Below, piece after piece: positions 1-8,868 of a DNA stretch of 44,492 bases. The position numbers and the translations under genes are program-made. Position 1 is the first letter of the stretch; each line of letters opens with the position of its first letter. The stretch covers positions 1-44,492 of the forward strand of contig CALUOR010000029.1 of the NCBI GenBank assembly GCA_944322285.1. The letters run 5' to 3'. Under the pieces are notes generated by a model, which was not told the origin of the DNA, made no database searches, and was given only the letters and a program-made list of their open reading frames with translations. Source of the DNA: an uncultured Bacteroides sp. (lineage in GTDB: Bacteria; Bacteroidota; Bacteroidia; Bacteroidales; Bacteroidaceae).

Positions 1-61
1 TGGCGATTGCTCTACTTACCTATGTCAATTTTTAATTCTTGAATCAGAACGCCAACTCCTG

Positions 62-363
62 ATTCGCATTATATAGGTATATATGCGAAAGACGTGGGGA
101 ACTGTACCTGTTGCTTATCCCAAAGTTCAGGCCTTCGCATTGCCTACCAATAGAGGATAAGCAACGCAGAAGCCCACGCCGATATGTAAGTACTCGGCAC
201 GCCACTTATGCGTGCCGAATATCTATTACACACCCGTAAGCATCTACCGTTGCCCTGTCTTCTCTATTGGTTTCAAAGTTGCGAAGTTTGAACTTTAGAA
301 GACAAGACGTCAAGTAAACGCCTCTAACATATATGTTGCCCACATCCCTGTCAATCGGCGTGG
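62..363 (-). ncRNA. structured non-coding RNA, copy A (unnamed family)
   Basis: Read on the minus strand, this is a close paralogue of the RNA at 37979-38279. Shared helices (plus-strand positions): H1 354-362 with 175-183; H2 298-306 with 254-262; the hairpin of 9 bp 194-202/210-218; H5 155-165 with 110-120; a loop-loop helix 263-271 with 146-154; and a 7-bp helix 134-140 with 83-89. Changes relative to copy B mostly keep pairing. A promoter at 370-403 matches that of copy B. The 3' end is uncertain; a copy-A-specific hairpin spans 63-89. No open reading frame is shared by the two copies. It does not carry tmRNA, RNase P or SRP hallmarks I know. It could be an already catalogued Bacteroidales RNA motif such as Bacteroidales-1. 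Confidence 0.78.
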
Positions 364-369
364 ACGCTG

Positions 370-403
370 CAAAGTTATGAATTATTTCTCATACCATTGC
401 AAA
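370..403 (-). promoter_or_regulatory. promoter of ncRNA copy A
   Basis: On the minus strand TTTG (403-400) lies 22 bp before TAACTTTG (377-370), the Bacteroidetes -33/-7 pattern. The copy B promoter has the same two boxes and the same 22-bp spacing. The predicted start is near 363. Confidence 0.75.
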
Positions 404-445
404 AAAGAGAGTAAATTCCGTTGATTTGACATTTTTTTCTATTTC

Positions 446-1447
446 CTATTTTATCAAACGGCGTGCCGTCTCAATAATCGTATCCAGTCCGCGCGCTTCA
501 TCCTCCTCGGTCATATCTGCCCAAACGTCCGGTTCAATGCCAAACTCGATATGCTGTTTATCCGCATCCAGATGAGGGCTGGCAGAGAAACGGACAGTCC
601 ACCCGTTGGGCAATTCAGATGTAAAGGGCAAGCCGGCTCCTCCACCCGTCTGGTCCCCTACAATAGTCACTTGAGGCAAGTAGCGCATGGTATTGACGAA
701 ATCGTTGGTAGCACTATAAGAATGACGATTGGTCAACACAACGGCCGGTTTCTGCCAGCGCAGGTTAATGGATGGCTCCAAATAAATGGGCTCAGGATCG
801 GAAAAGTCATTATGCCCCGGCCCGGTCTTGTGCTGAATATACCCTGTCAGGACAGTCTCGTTGGTGAAGCGGGCAGCTATACGGGTGGAATAACTCAGGT
901 TTCCTCCTCCATTGTTGCGCACATCAATAATGAGACCATTACAAGCCGCCATGTACGAAAAGGCTTCATCCAAATTGCCCTCTCCCACCCCGCTGGAAAA
1001 GGATGTATAGGAAATATAACCCACATTATCTTCCAGGATGGTGTATTTTAGTCCGCCCGAAATACGATAATCCCGCCCCAGATATTGTTCTACGAGGCTT
1101 TCATCGTAATTGCGCGGATAGTCCAAATACCAGTCCCAATAACGGGCGGTGTTTGAGGCGGAATAGAGATTGACGTGCCCGTCTTTCAGCTCGGCCAACA
1201 TATTGCCCAACACCTCAAACAATCCATCACTACTCATGTCCTGCGTAATAAGCGGCTGATACTTGTCATAAATAGCATCCCAATCTATCTGTTTATAGTC
1301 CAAGTAACAATATTGTTCATCGATAATTTTCCACAAAGCCTCAAAGTTGCCTTGTGGAGTATTGACATATTCTTCCTCACGGATGCAGGAAGTAAGAATC
1401 AGAGGAAAGCATAGGATAAAAAATATGAGTTGTTTCATGTTGTTCAT
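446..1447 (-). CDS. S41 family peptidase lipoprotein
   Basis: A 333-residue protein with a lipoprotein signal (LTSC, Cys21) and a tail-specific-protease (TSPc) core: strands ending in GLIIDVRNNGGG (171-182), the nucleophile region NRHSYSATNDF (240-250, Ser245 the likely nucleophile) and GDQTGGGAG (264-272). No clear PDZ domain is visible, so it is the short Bacteroidetes type. It probably cleaves peptides at the cell envelope; the substrate is unknown. It starts 14 bp after the DUF3316 gene and is probably co-transcribed with it and parC. Family assignment is firm; the physiological role is open. Confidence 0.85.
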   Translation of the reverse strand: MNNMKQLIFFILCFPLILTSCIREEEYVNTPQGNFEALWKIIDEQYCYLDYKQIDWDAIYDKYQPLITQDMSSDGLFEVLGNMLAELKDGHVNLYSASNTARYWDWYLDYPRNYDESLVEQYLGRDYRISGGLKYTILEDNVGYISYTSFSSGVGEGNLDEAFSYMAACNGLIIDVRNNGGGNLSYSTRIAARFTNETVLTGYIQHKTGPGHNDFSDPEPIYLEPSINLRWQKPAVVLTNRHSYSATNDFVNTMRYLPQVTIVGDQTGGGAGLPFTSELPNGWTVRFSASPHLDADKQHIEFGIEPDVWADMTEEDEARGLDTIIETARRLIK

Positions 1448-1461
1448 TCAAGGATTGGTTC

Positions 1462-2298
1462 TTATTTCCGTGGTTTCTTCAACAGGTAGAATTCTTTCAC
1501 GAATCCTACCATGAATGCATGCGAGTAAGCGTGGGTACGTATGTCGTTGACTTTGGATTGCTGGGCATCCCACAGGTAGGCCAAGCGCATCTTCATCCGC
1601 CCCACGGGTATATCTGCGGTCAGCAACTGGCGTAGAGAGGGCTGATTGTGCAAGGAGGTGAATTTTACGACTCCGGCAGCATTTCCCAAAGAAAATATCT
1701 CATAATACGACTGCCCGTAATGCGGAGAGAACATCACACCCATCACCGGCAGATTCAGCTGGTAGCGTAAACGGATGGGACAGTGTTTTATCTTCACGTC
1801 CCATACGGCCATCACCGAGGCATCGACGTTGAGATAGGCACGAGCCGAAGCTGGATTATTCCCATTGCGCAAGTTATAAAGAAAGCCTCCGTTCAAATCC
1901 GCCAACCCTCCGGCCAGCAAGCGGAAATTATCGGTCAGAGGGAAATGATAGTGCAAGCCGTAATTCCAATTGACCTGAGCGGCCAGCATGTTATTGTTAT
2001 CCACACGATTGTGCGTATAGTTGACGTAGCCTTGCAAGAAGTTCTGAAGTGAAAGATTTCCATCCACCCAACGGGTCATACGCATGCTTTCCCGCGCCAC
2101 ACGAACTTCTACGCCTTTGTATTCCTGAGGAGAAAGGTAGGTGTCGTACATGTTGGCTGCACCTACTCCATACATCGTGGTACGAGTAACAAAATGCGTC
2201 CGACGAGCAGAGTCAGGCAATTGGAGTTGTGCACGCAGCGGCAAAACCGACAGCAACAATATGGCTCCTATCCAAAAGACTTTATTTTTTATTTCCAT
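1462..2298 (-). CDS. DUF3316-type secreted or outer-membrane protein
   Basis: A 278-residue protein with a cleavable signal peptide (hydrophobic stretch about 8-21, ending LRAQ). The rest is rich in alternating aromatic and polar residues, as in small outer-membrane beta-barrels, and ends in FYLLKKPRK. It resembles the DUF3316 family of Bacteroidetes; function unknown. It sits 28 bp after parC on the same strand and 14 bp before the S41 peptidase gene, so the three are probably one transcription unit. Confidence 0.7.
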   Translation of the reverse strand: MEIKNKVFWIGAILLLSVLPLRAQLQLPDSARRTHFVTRTTMYGVGAANMYDTYLSPQEYKGVEVRVARESMRMTRWVDGNLSLQNFLQGYVNYTHNRVDNNNMLAAQVNWNYGLHYHFPLTDNFRLLAGGLADLNGGFLYNLRNGNNPASARAYLNVDASVMAVWDVKIKHCPIRLRYQLNLPVMGVMFSPHYGQSYYEIFSLGNAAGVVKFTSLHNQPSLRQLLTADIPVGRMKMRLAYLWDAQQSKVNDIRTHAYSHAFMVGFVKEFYLLKKPRK

Positions 2299-2326
2299 TC
2301 TTCATTCCTCATTCTTCATCTTTCTT

Positions 2327-4984
2327 TTAAAATAATTTCATTTGCCCGGTTAGCTCATCCAATATGTCACTTTCGCTCTTGTCACGATCTGGATCAAGAT
2401 TTTCCGGTTCTTCCTCCGGAATTTCTGTCACAGGAGCAGGTTCGGGATGACGAGTAGGCTCCAGCTCATTGATGGTGTCTATGGTATAGTTGGTCAATCG
2501 TTTCCCTTTGGCTTTGTAGCCTTTGACGGCAATAAATTCATCCACATCCACTACCAAAGATTCACGGAAATTGTCGTGTCCACCAAACACCACCTCCAAT
2601 CGCGGATAAACCTCATCGGTAAGCAACAAAAGCTTGTTGTGCTTATTCTCACCCAAATAATTCTGCTTGCGAATGAACGGCTCGAAACAGAAACGCTTGA
2701 TGTAAGGATAGTTCTGCTGATCAGCATCATAAAGCACTGCTGTCCACACCTTTTGCGGATCATATTTCTCAATGATGCGTATATCAGCCTCGTAATGGTT
2801 GCTTAAGTCGAAGTTTGTGGTGTAATAGTCACCATTATTCAACACCACCAGGATGCGATCGTCCGTTTGGAATTCCCCCAAACATTCGCCCCGTCCATCA
2901 TAGTTGAGGCGAAGCACGTCACGGTCGAACCACACTTTACGCCCGCCTAGCGTAGAGGCACCCCGTTGCTTTAAAGTAATTTTATGCACCGGATTGCGGG
3001 TCAATATGTTGCCTATCGTCTGACGCCCCTTGATAGCAAGCTGACTGAAGTCTTCTTCAAAAATGATTTTGCGTATCTTCGGATTGGGCTTCAAAGTTAC
3101 TTTGATAACCTCGGCTTCCCCATTGGGGTTAGCACTGAAATACATGATGCGTGAGTCCGGCGTACCTTGAGTGACATCATACTCACGATCGCGAATCACG
3201 TTCGTCACCGCAAAACGTTTGATGTAACACGTACCGTCTTTCCCATCACGATACACCACGTTATAAATGGTACGCTTGTCATTCTTCTTGAAAATGTTTA
3301 CATATATAACGTTCTTTCCCACAAACTTCTTGTCGGCTACAGGGGTAATGAGATATCGTCCGTCACGATAAAAGAGGATTACATCGTCTATATCCGAGCA
3401 ATTGGCCACGAATTCGTCCTTCTTCAGGCTGGTGCCTATGAAACCTTCCTCACGGTTGATGTAAAGTTTCTCGTTGGCCTCAATAACTTTGGTGGAATCT
3501 ATTGTGTCGAAGCTGCGTATCTCAGTACGGCGAGGGAAATTGCGACCATATTTTTCTTTGAGCATACGGAACCAATCAGCTGTGTACTCCACGATGTTGT
3601 CCAAATGGCGGTTTATTTCTTCCACTTCGGCCTTCATGCGAACAATCTGTTCTTCGGCTTTATCGGAGTTGAACTTCAGGATGCGGGCCATCTTGATTTC
3701 CATCAGCTTCAAGATGTCATCTTTGGTCACTTCACGGATGAAACTGGGATACCACGGTGTAAGGCGCAAATCGATATGTTCGCAAGCAACATCCATGGTT
3801 CCGGCTTCTTCAAATTCCTTATCTTTATAGATGCGCTCCTCAATGAATACTTTCTCCAAAGAAGCGAAATGCAGGCTTTCCAATATCTCGTTCTTGCGGA
3901 TTTCCAATTCACGGCGCAGCAGATGCAGGGTATTGTCCACAGACTTGCGCAACACATCGCTCACGGTGAGGAAGTGTGGTTTTTGGTCATCGATGACGCA
4001 ACAATTAGGCGAAATGCTCACTTCGCAATCCGTAAAGGCATAGAGGGCATCGATGGTTTTGTCTGAAGAAGTGCCGGGCGTCAAGTGCACGAGAATCTCC
4101 ACACTTCCCGAAGTCAAGTCTTCCACTTTGCGAATCTTTATCTTTCCCTTCTCACTGGCTTTTACAATGGAGTCACATACATTGGCCACGGTTTTGCCGT
4201 AGGGTATTTCGCGCACGGCCAGTGTTTTATTGTCCACTTTCTCAATGCGGGAGCGTACGCGCACCGAACCGCCTCGCTCGCCATCGTTGTATTTCGACAC
4301 GTCTATCAATCCGCCCGTTTGAAAATCGGGGTAAAGACGGAAATCCTCTCCATGCAGGTAACTGACGGCCGCATCGCACAATTCATTGAAATTATGAGGA
4401 AGGATTTTAGAAGAAAGTCCTACGGCTATGCCTTCTACGCCCTGCATCAAGAGCAGGGGAAACTTGACGGGCAGGGTCACCGGCTCGCGGTTACGTCCAT
4501 CGTAGGACATTTTCCATTCCGTTGTTTTGGGATTGAAGACTACGTCAAGGGCGAACTTGGTCAATCGCGCTTCGATATAACGGGCTGCCGCGGCATCGTC
4601 TCCCGTCAGGATATTGCCCCAGTTCCCCTGACAATCAATGAGCAAATCTTTTTGGCCTAACTGCACCAAAGCGTCCTTGATGGAGGCGTCGCCATGCGGA
4701 TGGAACTTCATGGCCTCACCTACGATGTTGGCCACCTTGTTGTAGCGTCCGTCCTCCATGCGGCGCATGGTGTGCAAGATGCGCCGTTGTACCGGTTTCA
4801 GACCGTCCATGATGTGGGGCACGGCACGTTCCAGAATGACGTATGAAGCATAGTCCAAAAACCAGTTTTGGTACATGCCGCTCAGTTGGTGTTTCACGTT
4901 GTCATCCTTGGCATCCGCAGGGCGGTAATCCGAGTGTTCCTCCTGTCCGGAGGCATTGTTATTGATTTCAAAGTCTTCGCTCAT
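2327..4984 (-). CDS. parC: DNA topoisomerase IV subunit A (GyrA/ParC family)
   Basis: An 885-residue type IIA topoisomerase A subunit, which cuts and rejoins DNA with ParE to decatenate chromosomes. Seen directly: the breakage-reunion core from about residue 38 (WFLDYASYVILERA), the winged-helix segment with HPHGDASI (95-102), and the catalytic Arg135-Tyr136 in AAARYIEARL. A C-terminal pinwheel-like region follows, then an acidic tail. It is distinct from gyrase A by overall form, although a ParC/GyrA mix-up cannot be excluded by eye. The residue at the usual quinolone-contact serine is Ala100. parE is not in the window. Confidence 0.88.
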   Translation of the reverse strand: MSEDFEINNNASGQEEHSDYRPADAKDDNVKHQLSGMYQNWFLDYASYVILERAVPHIMDGLKPVQRRILHTMRRMEDGRYNKVANIVGEAMKFHPHGDASIKDALVQLGQKDLLIDCQGNWGNILTGDDAAAARYIEARLTKFALDVVFNPKTTEWKMSYDGRNREPVTLPVKFPLLLMQGVEGIAVGLSSKILPHNFNELCDAAVSYLHGEDFRLYPDFQTGGLIDVSKYNDGERGGSVRVRSRIEKVDNKTLAVREIPYGKTVANVCDSIVKASEKGKIKIRKVEDLTSGSVEILVHLTPGTSSDKTIDALYAFTDCEVSISPNCCVIDDQKPHFLTVSDVLRKSVDNTLHLLRRELEIRKNEILESLHFASLEKVFIEERIYKDKEFEEAGTMDVACEHIDLRLTPWYPSFIREVTKDDILKLMEIKMARILKFNSDKAEEQIVRMKAEVEEINRHLDNIVEYTADWFRMLKEKYGRNFPRRTEIRSFDTIDSTKVIEANEKLYINREEGFIGTSLKKDEFVANCSDIDDVILFYRDGRYLITPVADKKFVGKNVIYVNIFKKNDKRTIYNVVYRDGKDGTCYIKRFAVTNVIRDREYDVTQGTPDSRIMYFSANPNGEAEVIKVTLKPNPKIRKIIFEEDFSQLAIKGRQTIGNILTRNPVHKITLKQRGASTLGGRKVWFDRDVLRLNYDGRGECLGEFQTDDRILVVLNNGDYYTTNFDLSNHYEADIRIIEKYDPQKVWTAVLYDADQQNYPYIKRFCFEPFIRKQNYLGENKHNKLLLLTDEVYPRLEVVFGGHDNFRESLVVDVDEFIAVKGYKAKGKRLTNYTIDTINELEPTRHPEPAPVTEIPEEEPENLDPDRDKSESDILDELTGQMKLF

Positions 4985-5037
4985 AATTTTTGTATCGGAG
5001 AAGTTTTTTGCACTGAAGCTGTTGGTTCAAGTGCAGG

Positions 5038-5069
5038 CAAATATACGGTTTTCTCCCCAAAAAGGCAAG
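5038..5069 (-). promoter_or_regulatory. probable parC promoter
   Basis: On the minus strand TATATTTG (5045-5038) is preceded 20 bp upstream by CTTG (5069-5066), a near match to the -33 box. It lies 54 bp before the parC start codon. Confidence 0.5.
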
Positions 5070-5106
5070 TTTTGCGCATTATTTGTATGCCGCAACATTA
5101 AACACG

Positions 5107-5165
5107 GCGCAGCGCAGCCGGTAATTTTTCTCATTGCTTGACGAGGTATTCCTACTGCGCTGCGC
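5107..5165. terminator. GC-rich inverted repeat between dipeptidyl peptidase gene and parC
   Basis: GCGCAGCGCAG (5107-5117) and CTGCGCTGCGC (5155-5165) are perfect 11-bp arms around a 37-nt loop, with flanking ACACG/CGTGT also able to pair. It lies 15 bp after the peptidase stop codon on the minus strand. There is no long T run, so it could be a terminator or an RNA-stabilising hairpin. Confidence 0.5.
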
Positions 5166-5179
5166 TATGTCGTGTCTGT

Positions 5180-7438
5180 CTATAAATAGTCCTCAAAATA
5201 CCGCGTAATCTTCTCATGCAGATGCACACGGTCACGCCCCAAGACGTTGTGTTTGTGGCACGGGTAAATGAAGAGGTCGGGATAGGTGCGGGCATCCACG
5301 CAGGCTTTGATGAACGACAGGGTGTGCTGGGGCACGCAGGTATCGTCGTGGTCGTCGTGGATGATGAGCAGATGTCCTTTCAGGTTTCCCGCGTATTGCT
5401 TCAGGTCGCACTGCTTGTAGCCTTCGGGATTGTCTTGCGGCGTGTCCATGTAACGCTCGCCGTACATCACTTCGTAGTATTTCCAGTCGATGACCGGGCC
5501 GCCGGCCACGCCTACCTTGAAGATATCGGGGTAGCGCAGCATCAATGCCGTGGTCATGTGTCCGCCGAAGCTCCAACCATGCACACCGATGCGTGAGGAG
5601 TCTACATAAGGCAGCGATTTCAAGTATTCGATACCCTTCACTTGGTCTTTACCCTCCTCAATGCCGAGGTGGCGGAAGGTGCAGTTCTCGAACTCCAGGC
5701 CACGGTTCGAGCTGCCGCGGTTATCGAGAGTGAACATGATATAACCCTTGTTCGCCATGTAGAGGTCCCAGCCACGAGCAGTGTACATCCAGTTGGCGGT
5801 AATCATCTGCGCATGCGGACCGCCGTAGACATAGACGATGACGGGGTATTTCTTCGCCGGGTCGAAGTCACGGGGCTTCAGCATACGCCAGTAAAGGTCT
5901 GTCTTGCCGTCGGCGGCTTTCAGTGTGCCGGTCTCTACGGTAGGCATCACCAAGCCCTTGAAGGGGTCTTCGGCCGTCAGCAGATGGGCGATCTCCTTAC
6001 CATTGGCGGTGGAAAGGATGCCGATGCTGCGAGGCACTTGAGGCGAGGACCAATTGTCTATCACGTAAGTGCCCGAGGCGGAGAGTTGGGCGTTGTGCAC
6101 ACCTTGTCCGTTGTCTATCGGGGTCAGTCTGCCATCCTTGATGCGCACCTTATATATATTGCTCTGCAGGGGCGATTCCTTGGTGGCGGCGATGAAGACT
6201 TCTTTCTTCTTCGTGTTGAAGCCGAGGATGCTTTGCACGAGCCATTCGCCTGAAGTGAGCTGTACGCCTGCTGCTTCCTTGACGTTCTTGCCGTTTCCAA
6301 CCTTTTTGACGGTGATCCACATCTTCTTGATGGCTTCGGCGTCAAGCGGTTGAGGCTGGCGGGCAGCCGAGAGCTTGGCCAGGTCATAGAGGTAGAGGTG
6401 GTTATATCCGTCACGCTGACTTTGGTAGATGAACTGATTGTCGTCCCACGGCAGGAAGGTGATGGGCTGCTGAGGCTCCACGTATTTCTCGTGTCTTTCT
6501 TCAAGGAGTACGCCCAGAAGTTTGCCCGTCTGTGCGTCGTACTGGCAGAGCTTGGCGTGGTTCTGGTCGCGGTTCACTTCGATGAGGAAGAGCGACTTCT
6601 CGTCCGGTGCCCACGAGATGTTGGTGAAGTAACGGTTTGTGGGATCGCCCGCATCAAGGTAGAGTGTCTCGCCCGTGGAGGGATTGTAGATGCCCACCTT
6701 CACCTGATGGCTCAGCATGCCCGCCATGGGGTAGCGGATGGGGTCGGTTACGGCGATACGCTGCGTGATGTCCACCAGCGGATAGGGTGTCACCATCGAC
6801 TCGTTCATGCGGTAGAAGGCCAGCAGGTTACCTTTCGGGCTCCAGAAGGTTCCCTTGGTGATGCCGAACTCATTGCGGTGTACGGACTGGCCGCAGACGA
6901 TACCTTCTGGCTCGTTGGTCACCTTCTTGTTGTCCACGTAAAGGTTGTTCTTGACGGTGTAGGCCACGTGACCGCTCTCGGTGTTGTAGTCGATGTTGGC
7001 GGCGCCTTTCTCCACAGTCTGCCGGCTGACTACTTCGCCCTTCTCCCAGTCGTAGACGATGTATTTGCCGGACAGGGAGAGGAGCAGTTGCGGCTTGTCG
7101 GGCCAGGGCGTCTGCACACTGTAGAAGTGCTGGAGTTTGCCCAATTCAGAGGCTTCCAATACTTGATTCACCTGCGTACGGGTGGTGAGCAGTGTCTCCC
7201 GTCCGTTCTTGGGGTTGATGGCAAAGAGGGAGTCTATCTCCGGCTTGATGCATTGGTCGCCCCACCACTGTAGGCCGTATAGGTTCTCAGTGTAGCGGTA
7301 GGTCTCACCTCCGGGGATAAGGTCTTCCAAGGTGGGCATTGTCAAGGATTGCTGGTCTTGTGCCATGGTGTCTGTCGGGTATAAGGCGGCTGCCGCCAAG
7401 AGTGTGGCAAGCAGGCCGCGAGTCAGTCTTTTCATCAT
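5180..7438 (-). CDS. S9B family prolyl di/tripeptidyl peptidase (DPP-IV-like)
   Basis: A 752-residue secreted serine peptidase with an N-terminal signal (cleavage near MAQ, about residue 27). A beta-propeller DPP-IV N-terminal domain runs to about residue 500, including the SVHRNEFGITKG segment whose Glu normally binds the substrate N-terminus. The alpha/beta hydrolase domain follows: GWSFGGH (Ser623), an acidic HDDHDDTCVP stretch (likely Asp698), and RVHLHEKI (likely His739). It should release N-terminal Xaa-Pro peptides in the periplasm or at the surface. It follows the RlmL-type gene by 23 bp on the same strand. DPP-IV and prolyl tripeptidyl peptidase cannot be told apart by eye. Confidence 0.88.
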   Translation of the reverse strand: MMKRLTRGLLATLLAAAALYPTDTMAQDQQSLTMPTLEDLIPGGETYRYTENLYGLQWWGDQCIKPEIDSLFAINPKNGRETLLTTRTQVNQVLEASELGKLQHFYSVQTPWPDKPQLLLSLSGKYIVYDWEKGEVVSRQTVEKGAANIDYNTESGHVAYTVKNNLYVDNKKVTNEPEGIVCGQSVHRNEFGITKGTFWSPKGNLLAFYRMNESMVTPYPLVDITQRIAVTDPIRYPMAGMLSHQVKVGIYNPSTGETLYLDAGDPTNRYFTNISWAPDEKSLFLIEVNRDQNHAKLCQYDAQTGKLLGVLLEERHEKYVEPQQPITFLPWDDNQFIYQSQRDGYNHLYLYDLAKLSAARQPQPLDAEAIKKMWITVKKVGNGKNVKEAAGVQLTSGEWLVQSILGFNTKKKEVFIAATKESPLQSNIYKVRIKDGRLTPIDNGQGVHNAQLSASGTYVIDNWSSPQVPRSIGILSTANGKEIAHLLTAEDPFKGLVMPTVETGTLKAADGKTDLYWRMLKPRDFDPAKKYPVIVYVYGGPHAQMITANWMYTARGWDLYMANKGYIMFTLDNRGSSNRGLEFENCTFRHLGIEEGKDQVKGIEYLKSLPYVDSSRIGVHGWSFGGHMTTALMLRYPDIFKVGVAGGPVIDWKYYEVMYGERYMDTPQDNPEGYKQCDLKQYAGNLKGHLLIIHDDHDDTCVPQHTLSFIKACVDARTYPDLFIYPCHKHNVLGRDRVHLHEKITRYFEDYL

Positions 7439-7461
7439 GTTTATGAATAGGTAGGTAGTTA

Positions 7462-8856
7462 TTATTCAGCTTGCTTCTCTCCCCGTTCACGTGCTTCGCG
7501 CCGTTTGCGCTCAGGGTATGACTCGCCGGAGCGGGGACGGCGGTCGTCGTAGCGGGGGCGGTCGTCACGTTTAGGACGGTCATCACGTTTGGGGCGGTCA
7601 CCATACGAGGGACGGTCGTCTCGACGGGGACGGTCGTCGAAGCGCCGGGGCTTGCGTTCTTCGCCCCGGCGGTGTTCTTCGCGCTTGTCCAGCCGGCCTC
7701 CCTCGCGGCGGAAGTCGGGGTATTTCCCGTCGAAGATTTCATATTCGCGCAACTCGCAAGGCAGGGCACCGTTGAGCAGGGGGATGCGGACGGTAGCCTT
7801 CAGGCCTATCTGGTCGAAGCACTCGTCGCGGTAGGACAGTATCCATGCCGTGCCGCCCATGAAGGCGTGCTTCAGCCGCTCGCCTATCATCTCGTACAGT
7901 CCCAAGAGGTCGTCCGTGGAGATGCGTTCGCCGTAGGGCGGGTTGGTGATGAGGACGCTCTTCTCCTTGGGACGGGTGAACTGCTGGAAGGGCTGCAGCT
8001 TCAGTTCCACGTCCTTGCTGACGCCGGCCGCCTTCAGGTTGCGGGTGGCTATCTCGATGGCACGGGGATTGTTGTCGTAGGCGTATATCCGGTGGGTGAA
8101 GTCGCGCTCGCGGCTGTCGTCGTTGTAGATACGTTCCAGCAGGTCGGCATCGAAGTCGGGCCACTGCTCGAAGGCATAGGACTGGCGGAAGACACCGGGT
8201 GCGATGTTGCGGGCGATGAGAGCGGCTTCGATGGGGATGGTGCCCGAACCGCACATGGGATCGATGAGGTCGCACTGCCCGCTCCAGCCTGTCATGAGGA
8301 TGATGCCGGCGGCCAGCACTTCGTTGAGGGGGGCTTCCACGGCCTCCTGACGGTAGCCCCGGCGGTGGAGCGACTCGCCGCTCGAGTCGAGCGAGAGGGT
8401 GCATTCGGTGCCCGCTATGTGTATGTTGAGTTGCACGTCGGGACGGGTGACACTGACGCTGGGACGCCGTCCTGTCCGCTCGCGGAAGTAGTCGGCTATG
8501 GCGTCCTTCACACGGTAGGCCACGAACTTGCTGTGGCGGAACTCCTCGCTGAACACTACGGCGTCTACGGCGAAGGTCTTGTCCGCCGGCAGGTAATCTT
8601 CCCAGCGGACGGCTTTGGTCTGCTCGTACACTTCGTCCGCCGTCTGCGCCGTGAAGTGCTTGATGGGTTTCAGTATGCGCAGGGCCGTGCGCAGGCTGAA
8701 GTTGGCACGGTACATCATCTCTTTGTCGCCCTTGAAGGACACCATGCGGCGGCCTATCTCTACGTCGTCCGCGCCGAGGGCGGTCAGTTCCTGTGCCAGT
8801 ACCTCTTCCAGGCCTTGGAAGGTCTTGGCTATTAATTCGAATGGTTGTTCGTTCAT
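7462..8856 (-). CDS. THUMP-domain RNA methyltransferase (RlmL N-half type) with Arg/Asp-rich tail
   Basis: A 464-residue protein. It has an N-terminal ferredoxin-like/THUMP region (about 1-155), then a class I methyltransferase fold with DPMCGSGT (199-206) for S-adenosylmethionine and NPPYGERI (about 305) for base N-methylation. It matches the N-terminal half of E. coli RlmL, which makes m2G2445 in 23S rRNA. The RlmK half is absent, as is usual outside Gammaproteobacteria. From about residue 380 a highly charged tail repeats DDRPKR/DDRPRY-like units and is probably disordered and RNA-binding. It lies between cysE (12 bp upstream) and the S9 peptidase gene. Confidence 0.85.
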   Translation of the reverse strand: MNEQPFELIAKTFQGLEEVLAQELTALGADDVEIGRRMVSFKGDKEMMYRANFSLRTALRILKPIKHFTAQTADEVYEQTKAVRWEDYLPADKTFAVDAVVFSEEFRHSKFVAYRVKDAIADYFRERTGRRPSVSVTRPDVQLNIHIAGTECTLSLDSSGESLHRRGYRQEAVEAPLNEVLAAGIILMTGWSGQCDLIDPMCGSGTIPIEAALIARNIAPGVFRQSYAFEQWPDFDADLLERIYNDDSRERDFTHRIYAYDNNPRAIEIATRNLKAAGVSKDVELKLQPFQQFTRPKEKSVLITNPPYGERISTDDLLGLYEMIGERLKHAFMGGTAWILSYRDECFDQIGLKATVRIPLLNGALPCELREYEIFDGKYPDFRREGGRLDKREEHRRGEERKPRRFDDRPRRDDRPSYGDRPKRDDRPKRDDRPRYDDRRPRSGESYPERKRREARERGEKQAE

Positions 8857-8868
8857 CTGATCATGAAG

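Noticed and set aside
1-61. Coding end of a neighbouring gene
   Set aside because: No reading frame with protein-like composition is open across this stretch.
62-363. tmRNA, RNase P RNA or group II intron
   Set aside because: No tRNA-like T arm or tag frame, no conserved RNase P core, and no domain V-like hairpin or reverse transcriptase.
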